From positions 81,554-145,553 of the forward strand of contig NW_024756571.1 of NCBI RefSeq assembly GCF_018991925.1: a stretch of 64,000 nucleotides of DNA, given 5' to 3'. Positions 1 through 11,990 of this stretch are shown here, one piece after another (positions within the stretch are counted from its first letter, which is position 1; the number at the start of each line of letters is the position of its first letter). The notes below the pieces were generated by a model, which saw only the letters and a program-made list of their open reading frames with translations, was not told the DNA's origin and did not search any database. The DNA is from Homarus americanus (taxonomy: Eukaryota > Arthropoda > Malacostraca > Decapoda > Nephropidae). The translations under genes and the position numbers were made by a program.

Positions 1-396
1 TTAATATTACTTGTTTAAGGTAGGCAGAGGTTTCAAGTAGAGGGGAAATAATGGGTAACATTCTATAAAAAAAACACTTAACAAATCTTTGAAAACCTGA
101 CCTAATGTTTCCTAACCTTTAAAAATCATAAAACTATAAAAAGTTTATTTTATTCATGTTTTTGGAGTTTAGAAAGTGATGGTGTTGTTTTCGGTGTTTA
201 TTATGTGTTGGTGTTGTTTTCGGTGCTCAGATGAGGAGGGATCCATAAATTCTAAAGCAACTCTTAACATTTTTACAAGTTAAGAAAAGTTAGGTTAGGT
301 TTTCAAAGGTTTGTTTGGTATTCTTTTTTTTATTATTTTACCCCTTATACTTCCCTCTACTTCAAACCCCTGCCTACCTTGAACAAGAAATATTAA
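1..396. mobile_element. Foldback-type MITE (long terminal inverted repeats)
   Basis: The first ~129 bases and the reverse complement of 269-396 match over their whole length with scattered mismatches. Both start TTAATATT and share GGTAGGCAG, AAGTAGAGGG and TTTGAAAACCT. The core (about 130-268) has two copies of GGTGTTGTTTTCGGTG. No ORF is present, so this is a non-autonomous element. The outer left edge is the window edge, so the target duplication cannot be seen. The superfamily is unknown. Confidence 0.65.
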
Positions 397-639
397 TGGT
401 AATTTTATCGGTTAAAATGTACATATCCGACGGAAACGCTATAGAATAAATTATTTTTAGTATTTTCTATTTTTCTTCCTACATAAGACTCAATATATAA
501 GTAAGTGTTGGCAACTTCTAAATATTAACTCAACTATGTATTTCTGGATTAGTTTTTGTCTCGAGGCTGTATTGTTGACAGCCTCACCTGACGTGACTGA
601 GGATATCTTTATAATAGACTACACAATGATTAAGCTTAC

Positions 640-684
<45 letters not shown>

Positions 685-882
685 CCACACAACAAAACGA
701 AATACCCTGAACCTCTTGACATGATGGCAAGCCATTAATTCTGGAGGTTGACCCAAGACTGTTGAGCCTAATAAAGTACCTGGCTGTCCCTCAGGGAGAG
801 TTCCTTGAATAAATAACTTTACCGAGGGCTAAAATTTATCACATTATTTCCTCTTGTGTAAACTTATTTCGGACACATGAAG
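397..882. other. Unassigned AT-rich sequence with (GA)n
   Basis: AT-rich sequence with no supportable gene. It holds a (GA)n microsatellite at about 646-681. The short ORF starting at 536 ends in the RERERE peptide of that microsatellite and is not a gene. Confidence 0.6.
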
Positions 883-914
883 TTAGGTTAGGTTAGGTTA
901 GGTTAGGTTAGGTT
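883..914 (+). repeat. Interstitial telomere-like (TTAGG)n
   Basis: Six consecutive TTAGG units, the arthropod telomere unit. The run is short and flanked by ordinary sequence, so it is an interstitial tract and not a chromosome end. Degenerate tracts of the same kind lie near 33.9, 46.0 and 56.1 kb. Confidence 0.85.
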
Positions 915-1045
915 TAAAAATATTTCCCATTGGGTAAAATATCTTTTGGACAGAATCTTTAATTTAAGAACTATAATTTCCTTAATTTAATTGTTAAACT
1001 CCAATCCTACCCTAAGAACCCTTAGGTACAGTGCCTACAAAGTCA

Positions 1046-1178
1046 GGTAGTGAGGCTGGGAGGTAGTGAGGGGTGAGGGGTAGTGAGGCTGGGAGGTAGT
1101 AAGGGGTGAGGGATAGTGAGTGTGAGGGGTAGTGAGGGGTGAAGGGTAGTGAGGGGTGGGAGGTAGTGAGGGGTGGGA
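1046..1178 (+). repeat. Left arm of the GGTAGTGAGG minisatellite
   Basis: Degenerate copies of a ~16-bp unit close to GGTAGTGAGGCTGGGA. It is the same family as the large array beginning at 3348. The two arms are separated by the inserted element at 1179-3347. Confidence 0.75.
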
Positions 1179-1243
1179 CAGGGCCGGATTAGCTTAATAG
1201 GGGCCTGAGGCACAGATCAACTTGCGGCCCCTACCCTCAATGC

Positions 1244-1334
<91 letters not shown>
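1244..1334. repeat. (TA)n microsatellite
   Basis: About 91 bp of alternating TA with one interruption. With the tract at 3055-3115 it probably formed one (TA)n tract before the 1340-3055 insertion. Confidence 0.9.
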
Positions 1335-1339
<5 letters not shown>

Positions 1340-1340
<1 letters not shown>

Positions 1341-3051
1341 GTAACCGGTCGGAATTTGCTGGACTTTAATTTCTCACTTGACTTGGGGTTTATTAAAATT
1401 TAATAGATGGTAAAGGCAGTGGAAGCGCCCCTTTGAGAAAAATCCCGAACCAGCACAAGAACACTTAAATCTACTACACAAAATGAACTGTCCGTGACCC
1501 GTGGAAGGATAGCGTCTGTGACTGGGATGAATGAGACACACTGTAAAATTTAGACACTTATATTCCCTCCAACACTACAAACACAATCAAATAATGGTAC
1601 ACCAATATGCGCACCTCTTAACTTAAACTTTAAACACTACTCTGGGGAATAAAAGTTATACATGACATAGAAATTATTAGAAACACAGGCAACAATAAAT
1701 TTGAAGTATTAAGAAATGTTGCTTGCACACATGAACAGGCCTTAAGGCTTTCCCAAAATAATATCAGTCACTTAGGAAATGGTAATAAAATTTAAGAAAT
1801 TAAATACTCTACAATGAATAGGCCTTAAGGGCACTCAACAAAATTATAGCACCCCAACAGATGTACACTTCCTAACCTAACCTAACCACTACTCTGGGGA
1901 ACAAGGTTATACCTGAGATCAGAATTATGAAGAACAATTAGAGGCATTAAAAGAATCAAATCACAGTATCACTCTGGTTCCACTTAATGGCACAAACATT
2001 CAAAACAATATTATCAAAATTATTTAGAAACTATTAAACTACACACGTCAAGATAATATCAGTCTGAGGAATGGTGTTAACTACACCCGTAATAAGGGAG
2101 GGAAAATGTTCCTCTAGGTATCTCCTAGAGACCTAGACTCACGGTCTCAGTGTGTGACCATTAGTTTACTCAGATAGCCTCAGTGTACTCCCAGTGCGTC
2201 CATAAAGCGGAAGGGAGTGAGCCAATCAGACCTTGTACAGTTGAGAGAAACTTTAGCTTCCCGTTAGCAAGAGGGTTTCACTAGCTGCTCGGGACATGTG
2301 GGGTTGTGCACCGGAGTGGTAAGAACTGATCACCCACTGCTGACGCTGGTCCCGTGTCGTTTTAGTTGTCGGGAGCACTCGTTCACTCAAGAGATCCTTT
2401 GCTACCCCGCTAAACCGTGACAGGCCTACACTGATCGGTCCAATGGCGACAATCGCCACCCTCAATCATCAACGGCAGTCTCAAACGGCAGTCAATCTCT
2501 CGCAGTCAACTCCAGTCAACTCCAGTCAAGTGGGTTCTGACGGAAACCCTGAAATGAACTCACTGTTAGCTCTAGTTTACTTTATCACTGCCCTATCTAA
2601 CCCTGTCTGAGATCGAATGAGACTTACTTGTTATACTGCAATAGCGCAGCACAGGTGACTAGGCCACGTGACTATTTCTGTGATGGACGCGCGGAACGTC
2701 TTGTCTGTGTGAATGCTCTCCGGGACTGGGGCCTAGCCAGCGTCGCGTCTCCTCAAGGCGTTAGCTTAGGTCTACGTGACATATTTTCCGCCTAACTAAT
2801 AACTCCTTGGGACACCCGTAACATTATTCAGACTGCTAAACGATCTATAATAATTTCAAATTCAATAATAGTCCCTTAACTTCATGAATCGCATCATTAT
2901 TAATTCGGTAAATTACATTTAATATCATATAGGCCTAGTTCCGCAATCTCTCGCTATGAGCAGGCAGCGCTCTCTCCCCTCAGATGACCTTGAACGCTCA
3001 GTATCACTCATATGGCGGGGCATTTGAAATTACTCTGAAATTTCTGAATAT

Positions 3052-3055
<4 letters not shown>
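1340..3055. mobile_element. Candidate LTR-like insertion (TGTAA...TTACA ends) within (TA)n
   Basis: A 1.7-kb segment begins TGTAACCGG and ends ATTACA. This gives 5-bp inverted ends with the TG...CA termini usual for LTRs, and TA repeats abut both sides. The interior has no convincing ORF (the frame at 2253-2465 is unsupported). A solo LTR is the simplest reading. The alternative is ordinary unique sequence between two independent TA tracts. Confidence 0.3.

Positions 3056-3115
<60 letters not shown>
3055..3115. repeat. (TA)n microsatellite
   Basis: 61 bp of alternating TA immediately right of the TTACA end. Confidence 0.9.
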
Positions 3116-3116
<1 letters not shown>

Positions 3117-3347
3117 CAAGAACAAAATATACCAAAATTTATCAATAATTTCATCAATATTTAGCTTCTGCAAAATAACACATTCAATGTTCATAAGAGA
3201 CAGAAAATTAAGACGTTGCTAAGACATCGTTGAACGAAGTTCATGTTTTATATGCTTCAACTTCGAGAATGTTTGGATTTGGGGGCCCCTTAGAGTCGGG
3301 GGGCCTGAGGCCAGTGCCTCAAGTGCCTCATGGTTAATCCGGCACTG

Positions 3348-6300
3348 GGGGGTAATGAGGGTGAGGGGTAGTGAGGGGTGAGGTAGTGAGGGGTGGGAGG
3401 TAGAGAAGATGGGGTAGAGAGTATGGGAGGTAGAGTGAGGCCGAGGTAATGAAGATGGGAAGTTGTGAGGTACTGAGGCTGGGAGGTAGTGAACATGGGA
3501 GGTAGTGAGGCCGAGAGGTAATGAGAACTGGGAGGTAGCGATGCTTGGACATAGTGAGGCTGGGAGGTAATGAGGCTGGAGGTACTGAGGGTTGGGAGGT
3601 AGTGAGGAATGAGAGGTAGTGAGGACTGGGAGCCAAGCGATGTTTGGAGGTAGTAAAGATGGGAGGTAATGAGGCTGGAGGTACAGAGGGCTGGGAGTTA
3701 GTGAGGTCTGGGAGGTAATGAGGCTGGGAGGTAGTTAGAGCAGGGAGGTAGTGATGCTTGCAGGTAGTGAGGCTGGGAGTGAGTGAGGCTGGGAGGTAAT
3801 GATACCTCCCGGTAGTGAGCTGGGAGGTAATGATGCTTGCAGTGGTGAGGTTGGGGTAGTGAGGTTGGGAGGTAGTGAGGCTGGGAGGTAATGATACCTG
3901 TCGGTAGTGAGGCTGGGAGGTAATGATACTTGCCGGTAGTGAGGCTGGGAGGTAGTGAGGCTGGGAGTAATGATACTTGCCGGTGGTGAGGCTGGGAGGT
4001 AGTGAGGCTGGGGTGAGTGAGGCTGGGAGGTACTGAGGCTGGGAGGTAATGATACTTGCAAGTAGTGAGGCTGGGAGGTAGTGAGGCTGGGGAGCTGAGT
4101 GAGGCTGGGAGGTAATGATACCTACCGGTAGTGAGGCTGGGAGGTAGTGAGGCTGGGAGGTAATGATACTTGCCAGTTGTGAGGCTGGGGGTAGTGAGGC
4201 TGGAAGGTAATGATACTTGCAGGTAGTGAGACTGGGAGTAGTGAAGCTGGGGCTAGTGAGGCTGGGAGGTAATGATACTTACCGGTAGTGAGGCTGGAGG
4301 TAGTGAGGCTGGGAGGGTGTGATACTTGCCAGTTGTGAGGCTGGGAGGTAATGATACTTGCAGGTAGTGAGACTGGGAGGTAGTGAAGCTGGGAGGTGAG
4401 TACCCTGCAGGTAGTGAGGCTGGGAGGTAATGATACCTACCAGTAGTGAGGCTGGGAGGTAATGATACTTGCAGGTGAGAGGACTGGGAGTAGGCTGGGA
4501 GTGTGATACTTGCAGGTAGTGAGGCTGGGAGGTGTGAGTACTTGCAGGTGGTGAGGCAGGAGTGATGCCTACCGGTGAGGCTGGGAGGTAATGATACTTG
4601 CAGTGGGTGAGACTGGGAGGTAATGATACTTGCAGGTAGTGAGGCTGGGAGGTAGTGAGGCTTGGAGGTAATGATACTTGCAGGTAGTGAGGCTGGGAGG
4701 TAATGATGCCTACTGGTAGTGAGCTGGAGGTAATGATGCTTGCAGGTAGTGAGACTGGGAGGTAATGATACTTGCAGGTGGTGAGGCTGGGAGTAGTGAG
4801 GCTGGGAGGTAGTGAGGCTGGGAGGTAGTGAGGCTGGGAGGTAATGATACTTGCCGGTAGTGAGGCTGGGAGGTAGTGGGCTGGGAGGTAGTGAGGCTGG
4901 GAGGTAATGATACTTTCAGGTAGTGAGACTGGGAGGTAGTGAGGCTGGGAGGTAGTGAGGCTGGGAGGTGGATGATACTTGCCGGTAGTGAGGCTGGGGG
5001 AGTAATGATACTTGCCGGTGGAGTGAGGCTGGGAGGTAATGATGCTTGCCGGTAGTGAGGCTGGGAGGTAGTGAGGCTGGGAGTAATGATACTTGCAGGT
5101 AGTGAGGCTGGGAGGTATGATGCTTGCAGGTGGGTAGGCTGGGAGGTAATGATGCTTACCGGTAGTGAGGCTGGGAGGTAGTGAGGCTGGGAGGTAGTGA
5201 GGCTGGGAGGTAATGAGCACGGTAGTGAGGCTGGGAGGTAATGATGCTTGCCGGTAGTGAGGCTGGGAGGTAATGATACTTACCGGTAGTGAGGCTGGGA
5301 GGTAGTGGGAGGCTGGGAGGTAATGATACTTGCCCAGGTAGTGAGGCTGGGAGGTATGATGCTTGCCTAGTGAGGCTGGGAGGTAATGATACTTGCAGGT
5401 AGTGGGACTGGGAGGGGTGAGTGAGCTGGGAGCTAGTGAGGCTGGGGCTAGTGAGGCTGGGGAGGTAATGATACTTGCCGGTAGTGAGGCTGGGAGGTAA
5501 TGATACTTGCAGGGTAGTGAGACTGGGAGGTAGTGAGGCTGGGAGGTAGTGAGGCTGGGAGGTGATGCTTGCCGGTAGTGGGGCTGGGAGGTAATGATAT
5601 TTGCCGGTAGTGAGACTGGGAGGTAGGTGAGCTGGGAGGTAGTGGGGCTGGGGCTAGTGGGGCTGGGAGGAATGATACTTGCCGGTAGTGAGGCTGGGAG
5701 GTGATGATACTTGCAGGTAGTGAGGCTGGGAGGTAATGATGCTTGCCGGTAGTGAGGCTGGGAGGGAGTGAGGCTGGGAGGTAGTGATACTTGCCGGTAG
5801 TGAGGCTGGGAGGTGGTGAGGATGGGAGGTAGTGGGGCTGGGAGGTAGTGGGGCTGGGAGGTAGTGGGAGGCTGGGGAGGTAATGATACTTAGGTGAGTG
5901 AGGCTGGGAGGTAGTGAGGTGGGAGGTAGTGAGGCTGTGAGGTGTGAGTACTTGCAGGTAGTGAGGGCTGGGAGGTAGTGAGGATGGGGGTAGTGAGGCT
6001 GGGAGGTAGTGAGGCTGGGAGGTAGTGAGGCTGGGAGGTGTGATGCTTGCCGGTAGTGAGGCTGGGAGTAGTGAGGCTGGGAGGTAGTGTGAGGCTGGGA
6101 GGTAATGATACTTGCATAGTGAGGCTGGGAGGTAGTGAGGCTGGGAGGTAGTGATACTTGCAGGTAGTGAGGCTGGGAGGTAATGATGCGCATGGTAGTG
6201 AGGCTGGGAGTAGTGGGCTGGGAGGTAGTGAGGCTGGGAGGGTAATGATGCTTGCAGGTAGTGAGGCTGGGAGGTGATACTTGCAGGTAGTGAGGCTGGG

Positions 6301-7787
6301 AGGTAGTAGGATGGGAGGTAGTGAGGCTGGGAGGTAATGATACTTGCCGGTAGTGAGGCTGGGAGGGCTGGGGAGGTAATGATGCTTGCAGGTAGTGAGG
6401 CTGGGAGGTAATGATACTTGCAGGTAGTGAGGCTGGGAGGGTGTAAGGATGGGAGGTAGTGGGGGCTGGGAGGTGATGCTTGCAGGTAGTGAGGCTGGGA
6501 GGTAGTGGGGCTGGGGTGTGATGCTTGCCGGTGAGTGAGGCTGGGGTAATGATACTTGCAGGTAGTGAGGCTGGGAGGTAGTAAGGATGGGAGGTAGTGA
6601 GGCTGGGAGGTGTGATGCTTGCAGGTAGTGAGGCTGGGAGGGTATGATGCTTGCCGGTAGTGAGGCTGGGAGGTAGTAAGGATGGGAGTAGTGAGGCTGG
6701 AGGTAATGATGCTTGCCGGTAGTGAGGCTGGGAGGTAGAATGGGATGGGAGGTAGTGAGGCTGGGAGGTAATGATACTTGCCGGTAGTGAGGCTGGGAGT
6801 AGGTGAGGCTGGGAGGTAATGATACTTGCCGGTAGTGAGGCTGGGAGTAATGATACTTGCAGGTAGTGAGGCTGGGAGGTAGTAGGATGGGAGGTAGTGA
6901 GGCTGGGAGGTAATGATACTTGCAGGTAGTGAGGCTGGGAGGTAATGATACTTGCCGGTGAGTGAGGCTGGGAGGTAGTAAGGATGGGAGGTAGTGAGGC
7001 TGGGAGGTAATGATACTTGCCGGTTAGTGGGCTGGGAGGTAATGGATGGGAGTAGTGAGGCTGGGAGGTAATGATACTTGCCGGGTGAGGCTGGGAGGTA
7101 GTGAGGCTGGGAGGTAATGATACCTACCGGTAGTGAGGCTGGGAGGTAGTGAGGCTGGGAGGTAGTGAGGCTGGGAGGTAATGATGCTTGCCGGTAGTGA
7201 GGCTGGGAGGTAGTGAGGCTGGGAGGTGATGCCTACGGTAGTGAGGCTGGGAGGTAGTGAGGCTGGGAGGTAGTGAGGCTGGGAGGTATTGATGCTTGCC
7301 GGTAGTGAGGAGGCTGGGAGGTAGTGAGGCTGGGAGGTAATGATACTTGCAGGTAGTGAGGCTGGGAGGTGAGTGAGGCTGGGAGGTAATGATACTTGCA
7401 GGTGGTGAGGCTGGGAGGTAATGAGGCTGGGAGGTAGTGAGGCTGGGAGTGAGTGAGGCTGGGAGGTAATGATACTTGCAGGTAGTGAGGCTGGGAGGTA
7501 GTGAGGCTGGGAGGTAATGATGCTTGCAGGTAGTGAGGCTGGGAGGTAGTGAGGCTGGGAGGTAATGATGCTTGCAGGTAGTGAGGCTGGGAGGTAATAA
7601 GGCTGGGAGGTAATGATACTTGCCGGTAGTGAGGCTGGGAGGTAGTGAGGCTGGGAGGTAATGATACTTGCAGGTAGTGAGGCTGGGAGGTAGTGAGGCT
7701 GGGAGGTAATGATACTTGCAGGTAGTGAGGCTGGGAGGTAATGATACTTGCAGGTAGTGAGGCTGGGAGGTAGTGGGGCTGGGAGGT
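3348..7787 (+). repeat. Large 16-bp minisatellite with two alternating monomers
   Basis: About 4.4 kb made of two related 16-bp monomers. Type A is GGTAGTGAGGCTGGGA. Type B is GGTAATGATACTTGCC, with a variant ending GCAG. They are usually arranged A-(A)-B. The first ~350 bp are more divergent. Because 16 is not a multiple of 3, all three minus-strand frames give SQPHYLPASLP-type peptides (for example 7024-7803 and 4279-5220), which are not proteins. The 7050-7780 part is clean, while 4300-7000 is full of 1-3 nt indels. Confidence 0.95.
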
Positions 7788-8339
7788 TCAAAGAGTTAAA
7801 CAATATTTTATATCCATGTTATTAAGTGTATTGTTAAATAAAGACTTTCCTGACCTTTACAAATAAATGAAAGACTTTTTTTCCGTTATATCATTTTATA
7901 TCAGAATCATAGTTTAGCCATATTTCCAGAAGCTCTTACCTGAAATCAATGCAAAAAATAATTGATAGAAGCGAACTTGTGGTCATTTTATTAAAGGATA
8001 CTGTGAAAAAGGCGAGTGCCATTTTGCGTTTGTTTCCCAAAGTTCACAAACATTGTGCTTCGCCACTGGACTAGTTAGGGAAAATGGCACACTAACCTAC
8101 AGTGCTCAGGAGGAAGCGTGGCCGGCATTCATCTCAACCGTCTTCACTGCTTTCATAGTATAGTTAGTTAGGTACCCTACAGCTTGGTCGACTGGGGTTA
8201 CGCCAGAAGTGAATCAAGATCATTTAGAACAGGAGACGAGTTCTGTATCCACTTGGTCATTACTGGATACCTGAGTGATAGCTAAGCACGCCTGAGGATA
8301 GTGATGATAAATGGCACCGATGCTTAGCGATGTGTTGGT
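7788..8339. other. Unassigned sequence
   Basis: Mixed-composition sequence with no ORF I can defend. A small inverted pair, GTGCCATTTT near 8016 and AAAATGGCAC near 8081, could form a hairpin. Nothing else was recognised. Confidence 0.5.
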
Positions 8340-8990
8340 GACAATACGTTGGAAATGGGAGAGGGTCATGACACGGGAGATGGGGAAAAGGTGATGGAGG
8401 AAAGGAAGAGGTAAAGGGGGAAGGAGGTGAAAGAAGGAAGGGTGAAGAGAAGGGTGAGAAGGGTTGAAGTGGGAAGGGGGCGAAGGGAGGAGAAGAAGGG
8501 TCATGAAACAGGAGGTGGGTGAAGGGGGAAGAAGGGTATAACACCAAAGAGAGAGGGGGGGGGGCTCGACAACGGAGGTGTGGAGAGAGTAGAGGTAAGG
8601 AAGAGGGAAATGATCAAATATGCGGCCATATTTTGTGATGATGTTAGTTAGGAAGAGAGAGAGAGAGAGAGATTAAGGCAAGAGAAGAACAGAGTAAAGG
8701 AGAGAAAAAATGTAATAGTGAAATTGAAAAGTATAGAGATAGATATATAACGCGTGAGAGAAAGAAAAACAGAATGAGTAGGATCAAATACAAACAAGGA
8801 GTGACTGAGATAAAAAAGACGAGTAAATGAAAGTAAAAAACAAAAAAGATCACGAGGTGAGTGAGTGAATGAGACAGAGAGGTAAATAAGGAGATGGATA
8901 AAGAATGTGTAAAAGATGGTGAAAGAGAGAAAGAGGCCGAAAAAATAGTGAGAGAGAAAGAGAGAGGGGGAGATAATCCTCCGTCCATTT
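8340..8990 (+). repeat. Purine-rich low-complexity tract
   Basis: Strand-asymmetric A/G sequence (GGAAGG, GAGAGA, AAAGAG) including a short (GA)n at 8654-8672. The Ser/Pro/Leu-rich minus-strand frames here are compositional artefacts. Confidence 0.75.
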
Positions 8991-9077
8991 AGAGAAGTAG
9001 AATCATCGAGACTGTATATGTTGGGGAGGGAGAAGCCTCGTCTTGGTGTATAATCTAACCATTAATGCTAAAGTGGT

Positions 9078-9600
9078 GGTGTGCCAGCCAGTGCCTCACA
9101 GTGACTGGCGAAGATAGGGGAGGAGTAATGTTAACCAGTGCCTCACAGTGCCTGGCGAAGATAGGGGAGAGGCCAGTAATGTTAATCCAGTGCCTCACAG
9201 TGCCTGGCGAAGACAAGGAGAGGCCAGTATCGTTAACCAGTGCCCTCACAGTGCCCAGAAGATAGGGAGAGGCCAGTAATGTTAACCAGTGCCTCACAGT
9301 GCCTGGCGAAGATAGGGAGAGGCCAGTAATGTTAACCAGTGCCTCACAGTGCCTGGCGAAGATAGGGAGAGGCCAGTAATGTTAACCAGTGCCTCACAGT
9401 GCCTGGGCGAAGATAGGGAGAGGCCAGTAATGTTAACCAGTGCTCACAGTGCCTGGCGAAGATAGAGAGGCCAGTAATGTTAACCAGTGCCCAGTGCCTG
9501 GCGAAGATAGGAGAGGCCAGTAATGTTAACCAGCGTCTCCCAGTGCCTGGCGAAGATAGGGAAGAAGAGTAATATTTACCAGTACCTAACAGTGCCTGGC
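9078..9600 (+). repeat. 50-bp minisatellite
   Basis: About ten copies of a 50-bp unit containing GCCAGTAATGTTAACCAGTG and CCTGGCGAAGATAGGG. The period was measured directly: the GGCCAGTAAT blocks start at 9271 and 9321. Copies at both edges are degenerate, and several inner copies lack 1-8 nt. Confidence 0.92.
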
Positions 9601-9659
9601 GGAGTTTGAGAGAAGTCAATGCATTCGTCAGTGCTGTCGTAAGGAAGGAATACCTCAGT

Positions 9660-10030
9660 GAGGGGAAATCGTTCGCAGTACAGTAAGCAGCTTTCAAAGA
9701 GCAAGAAGGATGGGACATGAGAGAGAAAAGGGAAGAGAAGGGGGAAAGTGAGGAAAGGAAGGGAAAAAGACACAAGAGCAGAAAGAGGATAAAAAAAGAG
9801 GAAAGAGGAAAACTGGAAAAAAGAAGAAATAGGACAGAAATGTGAAGAATAAATGGAGGAATAGAGACGCGATGAGTAATAGGAAGGAAGATGGAAACAA
9901 AAATGAAAAAGATAAAAAAAGCAGGAGTATGAGGGGAAGGGGAAGAAGAAAAAGAGGCAGCAAGAGAAGGATACGTATTAGAGGAACGGGAGGCAGAAAC
10001 AAGAAAAGGAACAATGAGAGGAATCAAGTA
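9660..10030 (+). repeat. Purine-rich low-complexity tract
   Basis: G/A-rich run resembling 8340-8990. The Lys/Arg/Glu-rich plus-strand frame at 9842-10126 and the minus-strand Phe/Leu/Ser frames are compositional. Confidence 0.7.
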
Positions 10031-10534
10031 AATAGTAGAGCAGCCAACAGATGTTTTAGGAGAATCGTTCAAAAGGCGATACAAACATTAAACTTGGATA
10101 TATTATGTACAGTAGATATCCTTTAAATCCAGTCGATTAGCCGCCTGAAAATTCAAGATGGTCGCTAATTTATCCAACCAAGGGTAATTTTCGACATATA
10201 AATTGATAAAATTGTCCGATTTGAGTGAACTCTGTGTCCATATCTACGTTTTTGAGCACGGTGAAGCTTTTTCTGCTCTACTAAACTTTGTCAGACCTTT
10301 TTTTTCATTTCAAGCGACCGTGATGAAATTTAGTATGCGGGAAATCACCAATGACGTCTGTAGTGCAAAGGTGTAGTTGCTAGTGTAATGGTAGAGGTAG
10401 TACCTTTGTTTCAGCAGTTAGCCACACCCACTGGTGGACTACTGGCACTGGTCCTCCATGCTTATCCTAACTCTCACCTAAGGTTCCAAGAAGCTACTAG
10501 TGCACGAACAAAACAATGCAGACAACAAAGGTAA
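10031..10534. other. Unassigned sequence
   Basis: No ORF, repeat or recognisable element seen. It is the upstream flank of the decayed gene copy that follows. Confidence 0.5.
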
Positions 10535-11990
10535 TGGAGGAACCATAGGCTTGACTGAGGACCCAGCAACGCTCAGAAGGTGGATGGTGGATGGGCAGAA
10601 GTGAGCCGTTTTGTTGCTGAATACGAGGCGGTGTTAGGAGTCTAATATGCAACAACCATTAACAGGCATCATGAACAGACAAAACGTGCTCAACAAAATC
10701 TCTTCAAAAAATGGGGAAGCTTTCTGCAGTACTACAGGACATGGGCAATCCTCTTCAAGAGTAGGCAACTGACCTCCTCATGTTAAAGTACCAGGGACAT
10801 TGCCGAGCCTGCCATTGCTGCAATGTTCGGTAAACATCACAAGAGAGGAAAAAACAGTTCCAATCAAGAAAAACAAGATCGCTTTCTACAAACATGTGCA
10901 AGTTGCCGCATTTCGAAAGAGGAGAACCAGTCAGGCCCCGCCTCCCTCAGTGATAACGGGAAACTCCATACACGTCAGAAGCGTAAGCTGGTTGACATAT
11001 TTGAAAATGAAGTGACGATACCAGACACAGAACCAGAGGCAGATCCTATCATCAAAGATAGTTCAGCACTCCCCAACCACAACCATTATCGTTTATCAAA
11101 GACATCATCCCCAAAGTCCAACCTACTGCACCAGGTTTATACAAGAGAATCAACATTGTGTTTGATGTGTACCGACAGTCGAGTCTGAAGTCAAAAGTAA
11201 GACCCAAAAGGAGCAATGGGATCAGGAGGGTGACAAGAATCACCAAAGCCCGACGTACTGGAGGAGCTCCCTGTGATATGACAACACTGAGCTATTCAAC
11301 TTTCTTGCAGACAAAATCTCCGAAGTACGTGCAACAAGGACAGCATCGTGACAAAGGAAGGAGATGCCATTAGTAAGCAGATGATCTTCCGAGAAGACGT
11401 GGCCCCATACATACATGAAGAGGCAGACATCCAGATATTCCTACATGCCAGACATGCAGCAGTGGAGGGGAACAAGGCACTCATGATCAAAGCGAATGAC
11501 ACCAATGTGGTAATTATTGACATATCTATTCAGTCATCCCTGAAGGAGCTTGGCCTTGATAAGATGTGGATTGTCTTTGGTCAGGGAGTAAATTACAGAT
11601 GGATTCCAGTGCATGAGGTCGTCTCCACAATAGGGCCAGAGCGAGTCAGTGGACTCCTAATTCTTCCATGCTTTCAGTGGTGATGGCGACTGTCTGCGCT
11701 CCTCTGTAAAAAAAAAATTGCATGGCAAACGTGGACCATGTGTAATGAGGCCTTCAGCTCCTTCACTGAACTCAGTCAGCGCCCACCAACAGTTGATGAC
11801 GGAGTTCTGCAATCCTGGAGAAGTATGTGGCGGTTATGGACGACAGGTCCGGGGCAGCTACGTGTGTCATTGATATAAGGCTGGACCTCTTTGCTCGAAA
11901 GCAGAGGTCATACGACTGGATACCAGCAACTCGGTCTGCCCTGAAGGAGCAGGCAAAGCGTGGAATGATCTTGAATGATCATGTACGTTT
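10535..11990 (+). pseudogene. Decayed copy of a multicopy invertebrate protein family of unknown function
   Basis: Pieces in different plus-strand frames read in order as one protein. They are: LTEDPATLRRWMVDG (from about 10554), RFVAEYEAV, MGNPLQE, KHHKRGKN (from about 10830), SGPASLSDNGKLHTRQK, VTIPDTEPEADPIIKDSSAL, then HEEADIQIFLHARHAAVEG through FGQGVNYRWIPVHEVVSTIG (11348-11683), and DIRLDLFARKQRSYDWIPAT (to about 11950). From family knowledge, this order is that of a large uncharacterised protein repeated in many marine invertebrate genomes and often found among mobile DNA. No catalytic function is established, so none is claimed. The copy has at least five frameshifts or stops, including one at an A-run near 11708. 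It lacks the usual Cys-rich C-terminus: after about 11990 the frame runs into an AAT-rich stretch. Confidence 0.7.

Larger units (their letters stand above)
1179..3347. mobile_element. hAT-like DNA transposon, non-autonomous, with nested insert
   Basis: The left end reads CAGGGCCGGATTA. The reverse complement of the right end (3347 leftwards) reads CAGTGCCGGATTA. Subterminal GGGGCCTGAGGCAC-type sequence recurs on both sides. CAG-initiated inverted ends of this form fit hAT-type elements. The flanks are minisatellite on both sides. No clean 8-bp duplication is visible (GGGTGGGA on the left, GGGGGTAA on the right), possibly because the host repeat is itself degenerate. No transposase frame is visible. 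Much of the length is a further insertion at 1340-3055. Confidence 0.55.

Noticed and set aside
883..914. TTAGG run as a real telomere
   Set aside because: It has only six units with unique sequence on both sides.
3290..7803. Long minus-strand ORFs (up to 313 aa) rich in SQPHYLPASLP
   Set aside because: They are translations of the 16-bp minisatellite. All three frames give the same kind of peptide, and there is no start context, domain or codon bias.
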